Assembly (NCBI GenBank): GCA_027604705.1
Contig: JADHYV010000014.1
Span: 124,001-188,000, forward strand
DNA: 64,000 bases
Origin: Allomyces arbusculus
Taxonomy: Eukaryota; Blastocladiomycota; Blastocladiomycetes; Blastocladiales; Blastocladiaceae
Direction of reading: 5' to 3'
Below, piece by piece: positions 23,028 to 32,968 of the stretch. Both the position numbers and the translations under genes were made by a program. Within the stretch, counting starts at the first letter, position 1, and each line of letters begins with the position of its first letter. The notes under the pieces are model-generated. The model made no database searches, was not told where the DNA came from, and was given only the letters and a program-made list of their open reading frames with translations.

Positions 23028-26000
23028 ATGACAGCCGCCGACCAGCTCCCCGGCGCCGTCTATGAAGACGCGGCGCGGCCCATATCCGCGGGCACGACAC
23101 GCATGCTCGACGCACCGCCCGCGCGGGACTCCGATCAAGTCCCGTTGCAAGTGCGCATGGCTGCAGAGGACACGAAAATGAAGGATGCGCCGGCACCTGT
23201 TACCGCTAATACGACCGACAATCCCGCGGGACTCGGCGTCGCGCCGTTCCTGTCGATGTACCGATTCGCCGACACCAAGGATAAGCTGCTCATGGCGGTC
23301 GGTTTGGTCGGTTCCGTCGCGTACGGTACGCCAGTCCGCACCGTGTTGCACTGTTCTGCGCTGATGCGTTGCTCTCTCCATGTTACGCACCTGCAGGCAT
23401 CACCAACCCGCTCACCTCCGTCCTCCTCGGCAACGTCGTGCAGCCGTTCATCACCTATGCGCAAATCAAGGCGATATTCCGGTCAGGTCCGCGCATCGAT
23501 GCTGCCGCCGACCAACTAAAAGACGATGTCGTGCACACGGTCACGCTGTTTGCTGGGATCGGTGCCGCCACCATGGTCGCCGCGTACCTGATGCAGGCGA
23601 CGTTCTTATGGGCTGGCGAGCGGCAGGCGCGCCGCGTCCGGGCCGCGTTCATTCGCGCGACGATGCGCCAGGATATCGCGTGGTTCGATCGGAATAAGGC
23701 GGGCGACCTGACGACGCGGTTGACGAGGTAAGGCGGAGAGAGTGGAGAGGGTGGAGAGGGTGGAGAGGGTGGAGAGGGTGGAGAGGGTGGAGAAGAGTGT
23801 AACTGATGTCGTGGTGCGGGTGGGTAGTGACGCGCTGCTCTTTCAAGAAGGCATTTCCGAAAAGGTCGCGCTCGCGTGCGGGTACCTCGTACAGTTTATT
23901 ACGGGCTTTGTGATCGCGTTCACGCAAAGTACGTCCGGCTACCGACCCCGTGGCCTCCGTCCACGCGCGAAACTGACCCTCGCTCTTTCTCGCCCTTTCT
24001 CCACCCAGGCTGGAAACTCACGCTCGTCTTGATGGCCACGTTCCCCGCGTTCGGTTTGTCTGGGTTCATTGTCGGCAAAGTCTTTTCCGAGGGCACCTCG
24101 CGGTCGCAGGCCGTCTACGCGCGCGCCGGCGCCGTTGCGCAAGAGGCGCTCGCCAATATTCGTACCGTGACGGCCTACGGTGGCCAGAATCGCGCTCTGA
24201 AAAAATTCTCGGCGATGCTCGAGGACACGGTGCGCGTGAACGAGCGCAAGGCCTGGGTGACCGGTGCCGGGTTCGGCGTGTTTTTCGGGTTGCTCTACCT
24301 GCTGTTTGGACTCGGCGCGTGGTACGGCGCGAAACTGGTGCAGAGTGGGGAGATCGTGGGTGGGGACGTGCTGGTACGTTCTGATCTGGAGCTTGATGTG
24401 AGCTACTGGCTGGCCACTCACCACTTACTGGGCCGGTGCGCGCAATATGTTTATGCAGAAAGTTCTGTTCGCCATCACCGTCGGCGCCTTCTCGATCGTG
24501 AACCTCTCCCCGTCGGTGCAAACGATCGCCAATGGCCGCGGAGCCGCGGCGCGCCTGTTCGACGTGATCGATTCGCAACCGACAATCCTCGACGGGTTTA
24601 AGACCCTGCCAGACTTGACGGGCCGGATCGCATTCGATAACGTCGACTTCGCTTACCCATCGCGACCCTCCGTCAAGGTGCTAGAAAATTTTTCGCTCGA
24701 GATTGAGGCCGGCACGACCGTCGCCCTCGTCGGGTCGTCCGGGTCTGGGAAATCGACCACGATCCAGCTGCTCTTGCGGTTCTTCGACGTCCTCGGCGGC
24801 GCCGTGAAAGTCGATGGGGTGCCGTTGCCGGACTTGTCGCTGCAGTGGTACCGACAGCGGATCGGCTACGTGCCGCAAATGCCGGTCTTGTTTGACGCGA
24901 CGATCGAGGAGAACTTGAAGTTGGGCGCGATTGATGGGACCGAGGTCACGCAGGCGATGATGGAGCAGGCGTGTCGCGATGCAAACGCGCATGACTTTAT
25001 TATGGCGTTGCCGAAGGGGTACCAGACACCCGTCGGCGAGGCCGGTGCGCTGTTAAGTGGCGGGCAGAAGCAGCGGTTGGCGATTGCCCGCGCGTTGATC
25101 AAGGATCCTAAGGTACAGCCCAACGTTCGCTTTTGACTTGGACGCCCAGGGCAGTGACTGACTCAATCCTCTCGTGTGTAGATTCTGCTCCTCGACGAAT
25201 CCACATCGGCGCTCGACACCGAGTCCGAGAGTATCGTGCAAGCCGCGCTCGACCAGGCAGCGCAAGGACGCACGACCATCACGATCGCGCACCGGCTCGC
25301 GTCGATTCGCAATGCCGACAAGATCATCGTCATGGACAAGGGCAAGATTGTTGAGACGGGCACACACGAGTCGCTGATCGCGCTTGGCGGCGTTTATGCG
25401 GGGCTCGTGAAGGCGCAGGAGCTCAAGGGACTCGAAACGACCACCTCGTCGTCGGACAACGAGCCGGGGGCCACGTCCGACGAGGAAGCGCGGACCGTTC
25501 CCATGGACGCGGCGGCGGTCACGGTCGACCGCGCCACTCCCGCGGACGATGCGGGTGCGGTCATGGCCGCGTTGCTCCACGACATGGACAAGCAGAAGCG
25601 CGAAAAGGAGGAACTGGCCCGGATCTTGCGCGAAAAGCCGTTGTCGCTGTGGCGCGTCGCCAAGCTGCAGTGGAATGAATGGCCGGTCCTGGTCGTCGGG
25701 ATGTTCATGGGCACGATCAATGGCCTGCTGCTGCCAGCATTCGGGCTCGTGCTCGGCGAAGTGCTCGATATCTTCAAGTTTACCGGCCAGGAATTGCAGG
25801 ACAAGGCCTATTTTTGGCTGCTCGTCTTTGTCGGGCTGACCGTGGCCAACTTTGTCATCAACCTGTTCCAGTTTGGCTGTTTCGGGATCGCCGGCGAGCG
25901 ACTCACGCGGCGGATTCGCGAGACCACGTTCGAGGCCATGCTGCGGCAGGAAATGGGCTGGTTCGACGACGAGCAGCACGGGACGGGTGCACTCACCGCG

Positions 26001-27476
26001 CAACTCTCCGAACAAGCCGATCTGATCCAGGGGCTCACGGGCCCAAACGCAGCCAACTTGCTGCAGCTGCTTGTGTCCATGGGGTCGGCGATCGGGCTCG
26101 CGTTCTACTACTCGTGGCAGCTCACGCTGGTGGTCCTCGCCTGTGTGCCGGTTCTCGCGCTCGGGTCCGTCTTCCAGGCCAAGATCAAGCAGGGCGCACT
26201 GAACCAGACGCGCCGCGCGTACGTCGAGGCCGGACAGGCCGCGTGCGACGCGATCCAGAATATGACCATGGTCAAGGCCCTGGCCCGCGAGCCGTATTTC
26301 GTCGAGGATTACGTTAAGCGCGTGCGCGCGCCGTACCTTGCGGGAGTGCGCGTGGCGGTGCTCGGCGCGTGGGGGTTTGGGTTCTCGCAGGCCGTGCAGG
26401 TATGGATCGTCACTTTGACTTCCCCTCAACCGTCACCATCTGCTCACCATTCGTGTGCGCGTCGCTGCATATAGTTCTGGGTCTACGCGATCGCCTTCTA
26501 CGCCGGGTACCGGTTCGTCGATGCGGGCGTGATCCAATCGGGCGACCTGTTCCGCACGATCTTCATCATCCTGTTCGGTAGCATCTCGTTCGCGCAAGCC
26601 GCGACGTTTGGGGGCAACATTCAAAAAGCCAAGGTCGCCGCAATCACCTACTTTGAACTCGTCGACCGCGTCCCGCCCATCGACTCGGCCAACACCGACG
26701 GCCTGACACCTGTCGACGTCGCGGGCCATTTGCAAGTCGAGCACGGCGACTTCAGCTACCCGATGCGGCCTGACGTGGCGGTCCTCAAGGACTTCAATAT
26801 CGAGGCACTCGCGGGGAAGACGGTCGCGCTGGTGGGGCCCAGCGGGTCGGGCAAGTCGAGCACACTCGCGCTCGCATTGCGGTTTTACGAGTTGCAGCAG
26901 GGCACGACCAAGGTGGAGGGGTACGACGTCAAGCAGTGGAACCTCGCGCACCTGCGCGAGCAGATGGCGATTGTCCTGCAGGACCCGACGCTGTTCATGG
27001 GCACGATTCGCGAAAATATCGCGTACGGCCACCCGGACCCGGATAGCGTGAGCGACGAGGATATCGAGCGGTGCGCGCGCATGGCCAACATCCACGAGTT
27101 TATTACCGCGTTGCCCGACGGGTATGCGACGCCCGTGTCCTCGTCGCAACTCTCGGGCGGGCAGAAGCAGCGCGTGTGCATCGCCCGCGCGCTGATTCGC
27201 AACCCGAGGATCCTGTTGCTCGACGAGGCGACTGCCGCGCTCGATTCGCAGGCGGAGCGCGTCGTGCAGGCCGCGCTCGATGTGGCGTCGCAGGGACGCA
27301 CGACGATCACAGTCGCGCACCGGCTGGCCACGATCCAGAACGCGGACGTGATTTTTGTCGTCAAGCACGGACAGGTCGTGGAGCAAGGAACGCACGAGGC
27401 GTTGTTGGCGATGCGCGGGTTGTATGCGAAGCTCGTGCAGAAGCAGCGCTTGGGTGGCAAGGGCGCGGCCGCGTGA
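23028..27476 (+). CDS. Full-size ABCB (P-glycoprotein-type) ABC transporter
   Basis: Seven exons, 23028-23325, 23397-23727, 23828-23928, 24009-24373, 24459-25112, 25182-26399 and 26475-27476, give 1322 residues. The order is TMD1-NBD1-linker-TMD2-NBD2. NBD1 has Walker [10 protein letters not shown] near 457, signature LSGGQ near 564 and Walker B ILLLDES at 584. NBD2 has Walker [10 protein letters not shown] near 1110, signature LSGGQ and Walker B ILLLDEA. Both catalytic glutamates and both H-loops (AHRLA) are present, so both sites look able to hydrolyse ATP. This is the ABCB/MDR group of exporters of lipids, peptides or drugs in the plasma or vacuolar membrane. All but the last intron lie in the first half, and intron 2 carries a 9-bp minisatellite. 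The substrate is unknown. Confidence 0.93.
23742..23795 (+). repeat. 9-bp minisatellite inside an intron of the ABC transporter
   Basis: Five exact copies of GTGGAGAGG followed by one variant copy, in tandem, fill most of the 100-bp intron 23728-23827. The unit is a multiple of three, so length changes would keep the frame even if the intron were retained. Confidence 0.95.
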
Positions 27477-28015
27477 AGACGGCCTTGACGGGCAACGACG
27501 GTGGTGGAGAAGGTGGCGATTTTGCATTTGAAGCAGACGATGGGTCAATACAGATAGATTTGCGCTCAAAGTTTTTTCGTCGTTGATGTTGCACCATCGT
27601 CAAGAGCAACACGTATTTGCGTCCCTATCAGATTCTGTTCTGCATCCACGGCGGCCTATTGACTCAAAATCAAAAATCCTTGCAACGCGTCATGTCGCAG
27701 CAAGTCGAAGCAGGAGCAGTGTTCTTTTGCTGCTTTCGGACCAGCATGAAACACACCGGAAAAGGGTCTGACGATCGGAAATGAAATGGCGCAACGTTGT
27801 TTTGCTCTGAAGGCTTGTCTGTATACACAAATATCGCTCTGGACCCCGCCATCCACGAGCGCTACTAAGAGGGGGGGAAACAATCGGAAAAAAAATATCA
27901 AAAGGGGGATGGAGAAGAGCGGACAGGGGCGGGGAAACCCATCACGGCCGCGCAACGACGCAACTCATCAACCGCCTCGCGTAAGCGACCCTCCACCTCC
28001 ACTGCAGCCGCGGAC
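27477..28015. other. Convergent intergenic region
   Basis: Between the stop codons of the ABC transporter and glutamine synthetase genes, which run towards each other. It is AT-richer than the genes and should hold both 3' UTRs. Confidence 0.55.
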
Positions 28016-30605
28016 TTACTGGAAGAGCAGCTCCGTGTACTTCGGGTACGGCCAGAACTTGTCGGCGACGAGGTCCTCGAGCTTGTCGGCGTGGTCGCGG
28101 ACCGTGGCCATGAGCGGGCGCAGGAGCGCGTTGGCGCGCTTGGCCTCCTCGACCGGATCCTCGGCAGCGTGCACCTCGTCGATCGCCTTGGACAGCGCGG
28201 CGATCTCAGCCTGGACGGCCGAGACGATCGGCGTGAGGGCGTTGATGGCGGCCACCTCGGGCGTCGCGTCGGCGCCGGCGCCCTTGAGCGCGACGATCGT
28301 GTCGGCCAGGTTCTTGCGGTACTCGAACGTGGCCGGGAGAACGTGCTGGTTGATGAGGAAGACGAGCGTGCCGGCCTCGATGAGCACGTCCTTGGCGTAC
28401 CGCTCGACGAGCACGTGGTAGCGCGAGTGCAGCTCCTCGGGCGTAAAGACGCCCGTGCCCTTGGTGAGCATGTCGGCGTTGACGGGCTCGAGCAGCTGCG
28501 CGAAAGCCGTCGGGCAGTCCTTGATGTTGAGCAGCCCGCGCTTCTCGGCCTCCTGCACCCAGGCCTCAGAGTAGTTGTCGCCCTCGAACCGGATCGCCTT
28601 GGTCTTGGTGATCAGCTCGCGGATGACCGCCAGCTTGTCGTCCTCGGTGGCCACAAACTTGCCGGGCGTCGACTGGATGCGCGCCTCGAGCATCGAAATC
28701 ACCTGGCCGAGCGCCGACGCGACGGCCGCCGTGAGGATCGCGACCGGGAACGACGGCGACTGCTTGGACCCGACGGCACGGAACTCAAACTTGTTGCCGG
28801 TGAAGGCAAACGGCGAAGTGCGGTTGCGGTCGGTCAAGTCACGCACGATCTCGGGCAGGACCGAGACCTTAAGGTCGAGCACGGTGCCGCCGAGCTTGAT
28901 CGTCTGCATGTGCGGGACCGAGAAGTTCTTGATCGTGCGCTTCTGCTCAATCGCGTCGAGCACCTCCGTCAGCTGCTCACCCAAGAACGCCGAGATAATG
29001 CCGGGCGGCGCCTCCTGCGCGCCAAGACGGTGGTCGTTGGACGCCGACGAGATCGACGTGCGCAGAATGCCCTGGTGCTGGTGGACACCGAGGAGCGTGG
29101 CCAGCAAGAAGAGCAGGAACCGGTAGTTGGTCTCGGGCTTGACGGTCGGGTCGAGCAGGTTGTCGCCCTGGTCGGTCGACATCGACCAGTTGCAGTGCTT
29201 GCCGGACCCGTTGATCCCGCGGAAGGGCTTCTCGTGGAAGAGCACCTTGAGCTTGTGGCGGTGCGCGACCTGGTGCAGCACGTCCATGACGAGCAGGTTG
29301 TGGTCGACGGCGACCGTGGCCTCCTCGAAGATCGGCGCCAGCTCAAACTGCCCCGGCGCGACCTCGTTGTGGCGCGTCTTGACGGGCACACCGAGCTGCA
29401 TCAGCTCGAGCTCGGCCTCCGACATGGTGGCGAGCACGCGCGACGGGATCTTGCCAAAGTAGTGGTCCTCGAGCTGCTGGTGCTTGGGCGGGACGGCGCC
29501 GAGCAGCGTGCGGCCCGTGAGCTTGAGGTCCGGGCGCAGCGCGTAGAGCGCGCGGTCAATCAAGAAGTACTCCTGCTCGGTGCCGAGCGTCGTGAAGACG
29601 CGCGTCACGTTCTCGCCGAGCAGGCGCAGCAGCTTGACGGCGTTGCGCGACAGCGCCTCGTTAGCGCGCAGAAGGATCGTCTTCTCGTCGAGCGCCTGGC
29701 CATTGTAGGAAATGAAGACCGACGGGACGTAGAGCGTCGCCGTGCCCTTGATCGCGCCTGGGCGAATGAACATGGGCGAGGTCGTGTCCCAGACCGTGTA
29801 CCCGCGCGCCTCAAAGGTCGTGCGCATGCCGCCCGACGGGAACGACGAGGCATCGGGCTCCGACTGCAGCAGCTGCGAGCCCGAGAAGGTGTCGATGGCC
29901 GACGCGTCATCGCCCGAGTTGGAGTACTTGAGCGTCAGGAACGAGTCGTGCTTCTCGGCCGTGGAGCCCGTCTGCGGCTGGAACCAGTGCGTGAAGTGCG
30001 TGGCCTGTTTCGTGGTGGTTTTGATGTTTGAGGAGGAGGGCAGGGACAAACATATCAGGTTAGGGTCTGTTCAAAGAAGAAAAGGCGGGGCCCACGCGCG
30101 AGCTGCGACCTTCGCATCCGCGGAAACAACACGAGCCACTCGTCCCCCATCCGCGGAACCAAATTTAACGAGTGCAAACGAGCGCAAACCACGCGAACGC
30201 GGCAGATCGCCACCGTGTTCGTATGATCGCGCTCGGTTCGCGTTTGGTTCGCGCGAGGCGACTCGCATTGTGGTCGCGGTCGCAGTCGCGCGCTCGACCG
30301 GATCCCGATCCATAGCAAGCAAAAACACAACGTACGCCACGGTCCATGGCCCAGACGCGCACGGCGTGCGCAATCGCGTCGGCAGTCGTCTTGTCGAGCG
30401 TCTGGCGGCCGCGCATCTGCTTGACGTACTGCGCGTAGACGGGCTTGGGCAGCGACTTCTGCAGCTCCTTGAGGCCAAACACATTCTGGCCGAACAGCTC
30501 CGAGGGGAACTGCACGCGGCCTGACTGCGCGAGCGGGTAGTCGACGTGGCGCGGCGCGTTGGCGACGGCGCCGAGCTTGGCCTCGAGACGCGCTTGCTGC
30601 GACAT
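28016..30605 (-). CDS. Glutamine synthetase, type III (GSIII)
   Basis: Two exons, 30605-30336 and 30004-28016, give 752 residues, within or slightly above the usual GSIII range (about 690-740) and about twice the size of the usual fungal type II enzyme. Features: an N-terminal FGQNVFGLKELQ segment, THWFQPQTGSTAEKHDSF across the splice, TTLGTEQEYFLID, KTRHNEVAPGQFELAP, HEKPFRGINGSGKHCNWS and the loop NRTSPFAFTGNKFEFRAVGS (given in full lengths below 21). These are the GSIII signature and active-site segments; glutamate-binding and metal-binding residues are present. The reaction is glutamate + NH3 + ATP to glutamine. The intron of 331 bp is the longest in the window. The frame is open for 276 codons upstream of the chosen start, so a longer form beginning at 31433 is possible. 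Confidence 0.93.
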
Positions 30606-32509
30606 GATGGTGGTCAGGGAGGACGACGAGGAGAAGACGAGCGCGGCGGCAGCGGCAGCGACGGCGGGGGGCAGATCCCGGTGGTGGAGGTGGTGGTGCT
30701 TGCTTGAGCGCGAGGACCGCTTCTTCGACTTGAAGAGGCGCGGGACCAAGGATGCGAGCAGAGCAGAGGCCGAGCGGGCCGCGTTGGATTTATAGGCGGG
30801 TCCGGGGCCAGTGCTGCCGAGCGGGACCAGGGCGGTCGAGGTTGCCGCACCTGCAGACCCTGGCCCGGGCAGCGCGTCGCGCGTGACGGCACCACTTTTA
30901 CGCACGTCGGTTTCTGCCTGAGTCGCTGCCCACGAGGGGGCCGGCGTGAACAGCTCCGCTTTCAGCCGCCCGTTCACAGCGGCCGGCCGGAACCCAAAGC
31001 ACGCGGCGGCCACGGGCAGCTGTCTCCCAAACCCGCTGAACAGCCGCGTCAGGTGACCGCGCCGCCGCAGCACAATCGCGCTATCGTCCCGGCCCACCTC
31101 GACCTCGACCCCGTCGTCGTCGCTGTCGCTGTCGCTGTCGCCGCCCTCGCTGCCTGAATCCACCGCGTCAGCGCGGTCGCCGTCCACGCCCAGGCCGTCC
31201 CCGCCGCCCTCGCCGCCAACGCCGCGCGCACCACCCGGCGCATCGTCGTCGACCTCGACCTCCTCGGCCGCCGCCGCCGCTGCCATGACCGCTTCCATGA
31301 GCGATGCCGACCGCTGCTGCGCAGACGCGCGGCGTGCAGCTGGGACCGAGTCATGATCCAGGCCATCTTCTTGTTGTTGTGGCAGGACAACGGCCACGGC
31401 CGTCGTTGTTGTCGATGCGACAAGCGTCGTCATGGTCTGCAGTCGGTCTATGGTCTGTCAAAATTGAGAGAGGTTGCCAAAAGCTTGCAGCGTCAGTTTG
31501 CTGCCCATGATCGCCGCCTTGACAGCTTGGGGCGAGAAAATGGAGCTGGACCTACAGTCTGATCGGTCTAGCTAAACTACCGCGTCGCGTCGCGGTCGCG
31601 TCGTGTTTGAGTTGGGCACGTTAATGTCGCTGCTGATGCTGCTGCTCTGAGATTCGAGACGCTGGTGCCCTATCGTGCGCGTTTTATACCGCTTTCGCGG
31701 ACCTCCATCGCGTCCTCCTCCTCCTCCGACCGTGCTCAGCGCACGGACGCCGGCCACGGCAACTGTGATGCCGCGCGCACCGTCCAGATGAGACCCCGGC
31801 GCCGCGGCAAGTCTCACACCACCGGCACCCGCTTTAGGTCAGGCACAAATTCATCGGCGCCGCCGCTCCGAACACGCCGTGCCGCGGCCCGTCCGTCCAT
31901 GTGTGACCTGCGATTCCTCATTGACGGAGAGCATGGTGGGGGGCGGCGCCGCGGCAGGACCATATCCGCTGATCGACCATGTGGAGCAATGGCCCCGCGG
32001 GTCAGCTCCTATCGGCGCGTCGTGCGCGCGAACGTGATGGACGCCGCTTGGTGCGCCCCAGACCCAGAAGCAGGGTGCAACTCACCATCGACTGTCCGCG
32101 ATGCGTTGGTTGCTGGTCGTGGACCTTGCACGCGGTCTCGGCCGCGCTTGGTTCCCTGATACGATCCGCGTGTTCTTGCCCGCCTTCCTTGCGCGACGCA
32201 GGCCGGAACGAGACCACCGCGTGCACGCCCCCGGGCGGTCGAAAGAGGCGGCCGTGCGCGCGGCGCGCAGTGAGCATCTGACACGGGTCAGAACGCGTCT
32301 CGCGGGCCACTGCATCTCAATCGTTTTCAACCCAAGGTGGAGTGATTGCCAGTCGGATTGGCAACTGTGCGCCACAAGGAACTGCCCGAGCAATTTCATT
32401 TGCCGCCTGCCGCTTATCATCGGGCGAGAGGCGTGCAGGAAAGTTCCGACCACGTCACTGCTCTTGCCGCCCGGTGACAGCCAACGAAAGCCACGCCAAA
32501 CATGCGGTT
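30606..32509. other. Upstream region of GSIII; open frame to 31433
   Basis: The frame of GSIII exon 1 stays open from 30606 to an ATG at 31433. It encodes Ser/Ala-rich, acidic (DSDSDSDDD) and His-rich text and one less repetitive part near 30950-31060. A TATAAA on the minus strand at 30789-30794 lies 184 bp before the chosen GSIII start and argues that this is leader, but a longer N-terminus or a separate gene cannot be excluded. From about 31440 to 32500 nothing is recognised. Confidence 0.4.
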
Positions 32510-32553
32510 TATATAAGCCCTCTGGATTGTCCAGACATCCGGAGATCGGATTG
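32510..32553 (+). promoter_or_regulatory. Upstream cassette of tRNA-Leu, copy 2
   Basis: TATATAAG at 32510-32517, and directly before the tRNA the 18-nt block CATCCGGAGATCGGATTG (32536-32553), which differs from copy 1 by one base and keeps the inverted repeat ATCCG/CGGAT. The spacing from TATA to gene is within one base of that in copy 1. Confidence 0.6.
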
Positions 32554-32635
32554 GCCGGGATGACCGAGCGGTCTAAGGTGCCGCACTCAAGTTGCGGTCT
32601 CGAAAGAGGCGTGGGTTCGAACCCCACTCCCGGTA
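32554..32635 (+). tRNA. tRNA-Leu(CAA): tRNA-Leu (anticodon CAA), second copy
   Basis: 82 nt, no intron, identical to the copy at 17017-17098. The anticodon loop CTCAAGT gives CAA. A box, B box and the acceptor pairing GCCGGGA/TCCCGGT are intact. A T4 run follows at 32664-32667 as a possible terminator. Confidence 0.97.
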
Positions 32636-32968
32636 CTTCTTGATGGGGAGGCCTGATTGGCGATGTTTTCGTCTGGAATCGCAGCGCTTTTTTGTTCGTG
32701 GTTTGTCGTCAGCAAGGGCTTCTCGTCGGCTTCTCGTCGGACATTCTCGCGACGAGCGAGGCACTCCACCCATCCACTTTCAACTTGCCGCATTCGCTCC
32801 CTAGTGCCCGTCTCCACGCGCCAGGACGCTCTCGCCAGCCCGCCAGTTTGTCGCCGGCTGCACTCTTTTCGCCACCCAAGAGGACCAGCTCCCAAGTTTA
32901 CGCCACCCCCGGTCACGTCGTCACGTCCGCACTTCCAGGAACGACCCGCACGCTCCCCGCACGTCAAT
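32636..32968. other. Leader region of the DHHC gene
   Basis: 333 bp between the tRNA and the DHHC start codon. The frame is open but the encoded text is unlike the family. No TATA box is seen. Confidence 0.45.

Noticed and set aside
23742-23806. Tandem repeat considered as a protein repeat ([12 protein letters not shown])
   Set aside because: It lies inside an intron: the flanking exons join to restore [15 protein letters not shown] of the transporter.
28091-30031. Plus-strand open frame of 646 codons opposite GSIII
   Set aside because: Same antisense effect of codon bias; the minus-strand protein is a full enzyme with active-site motifs.
32101-32643. ORF running through the second tRNA gene
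   Set aside because: It crosses a perfect tRNA-Leu; its protein text is a by-product of the tRNA and flank.
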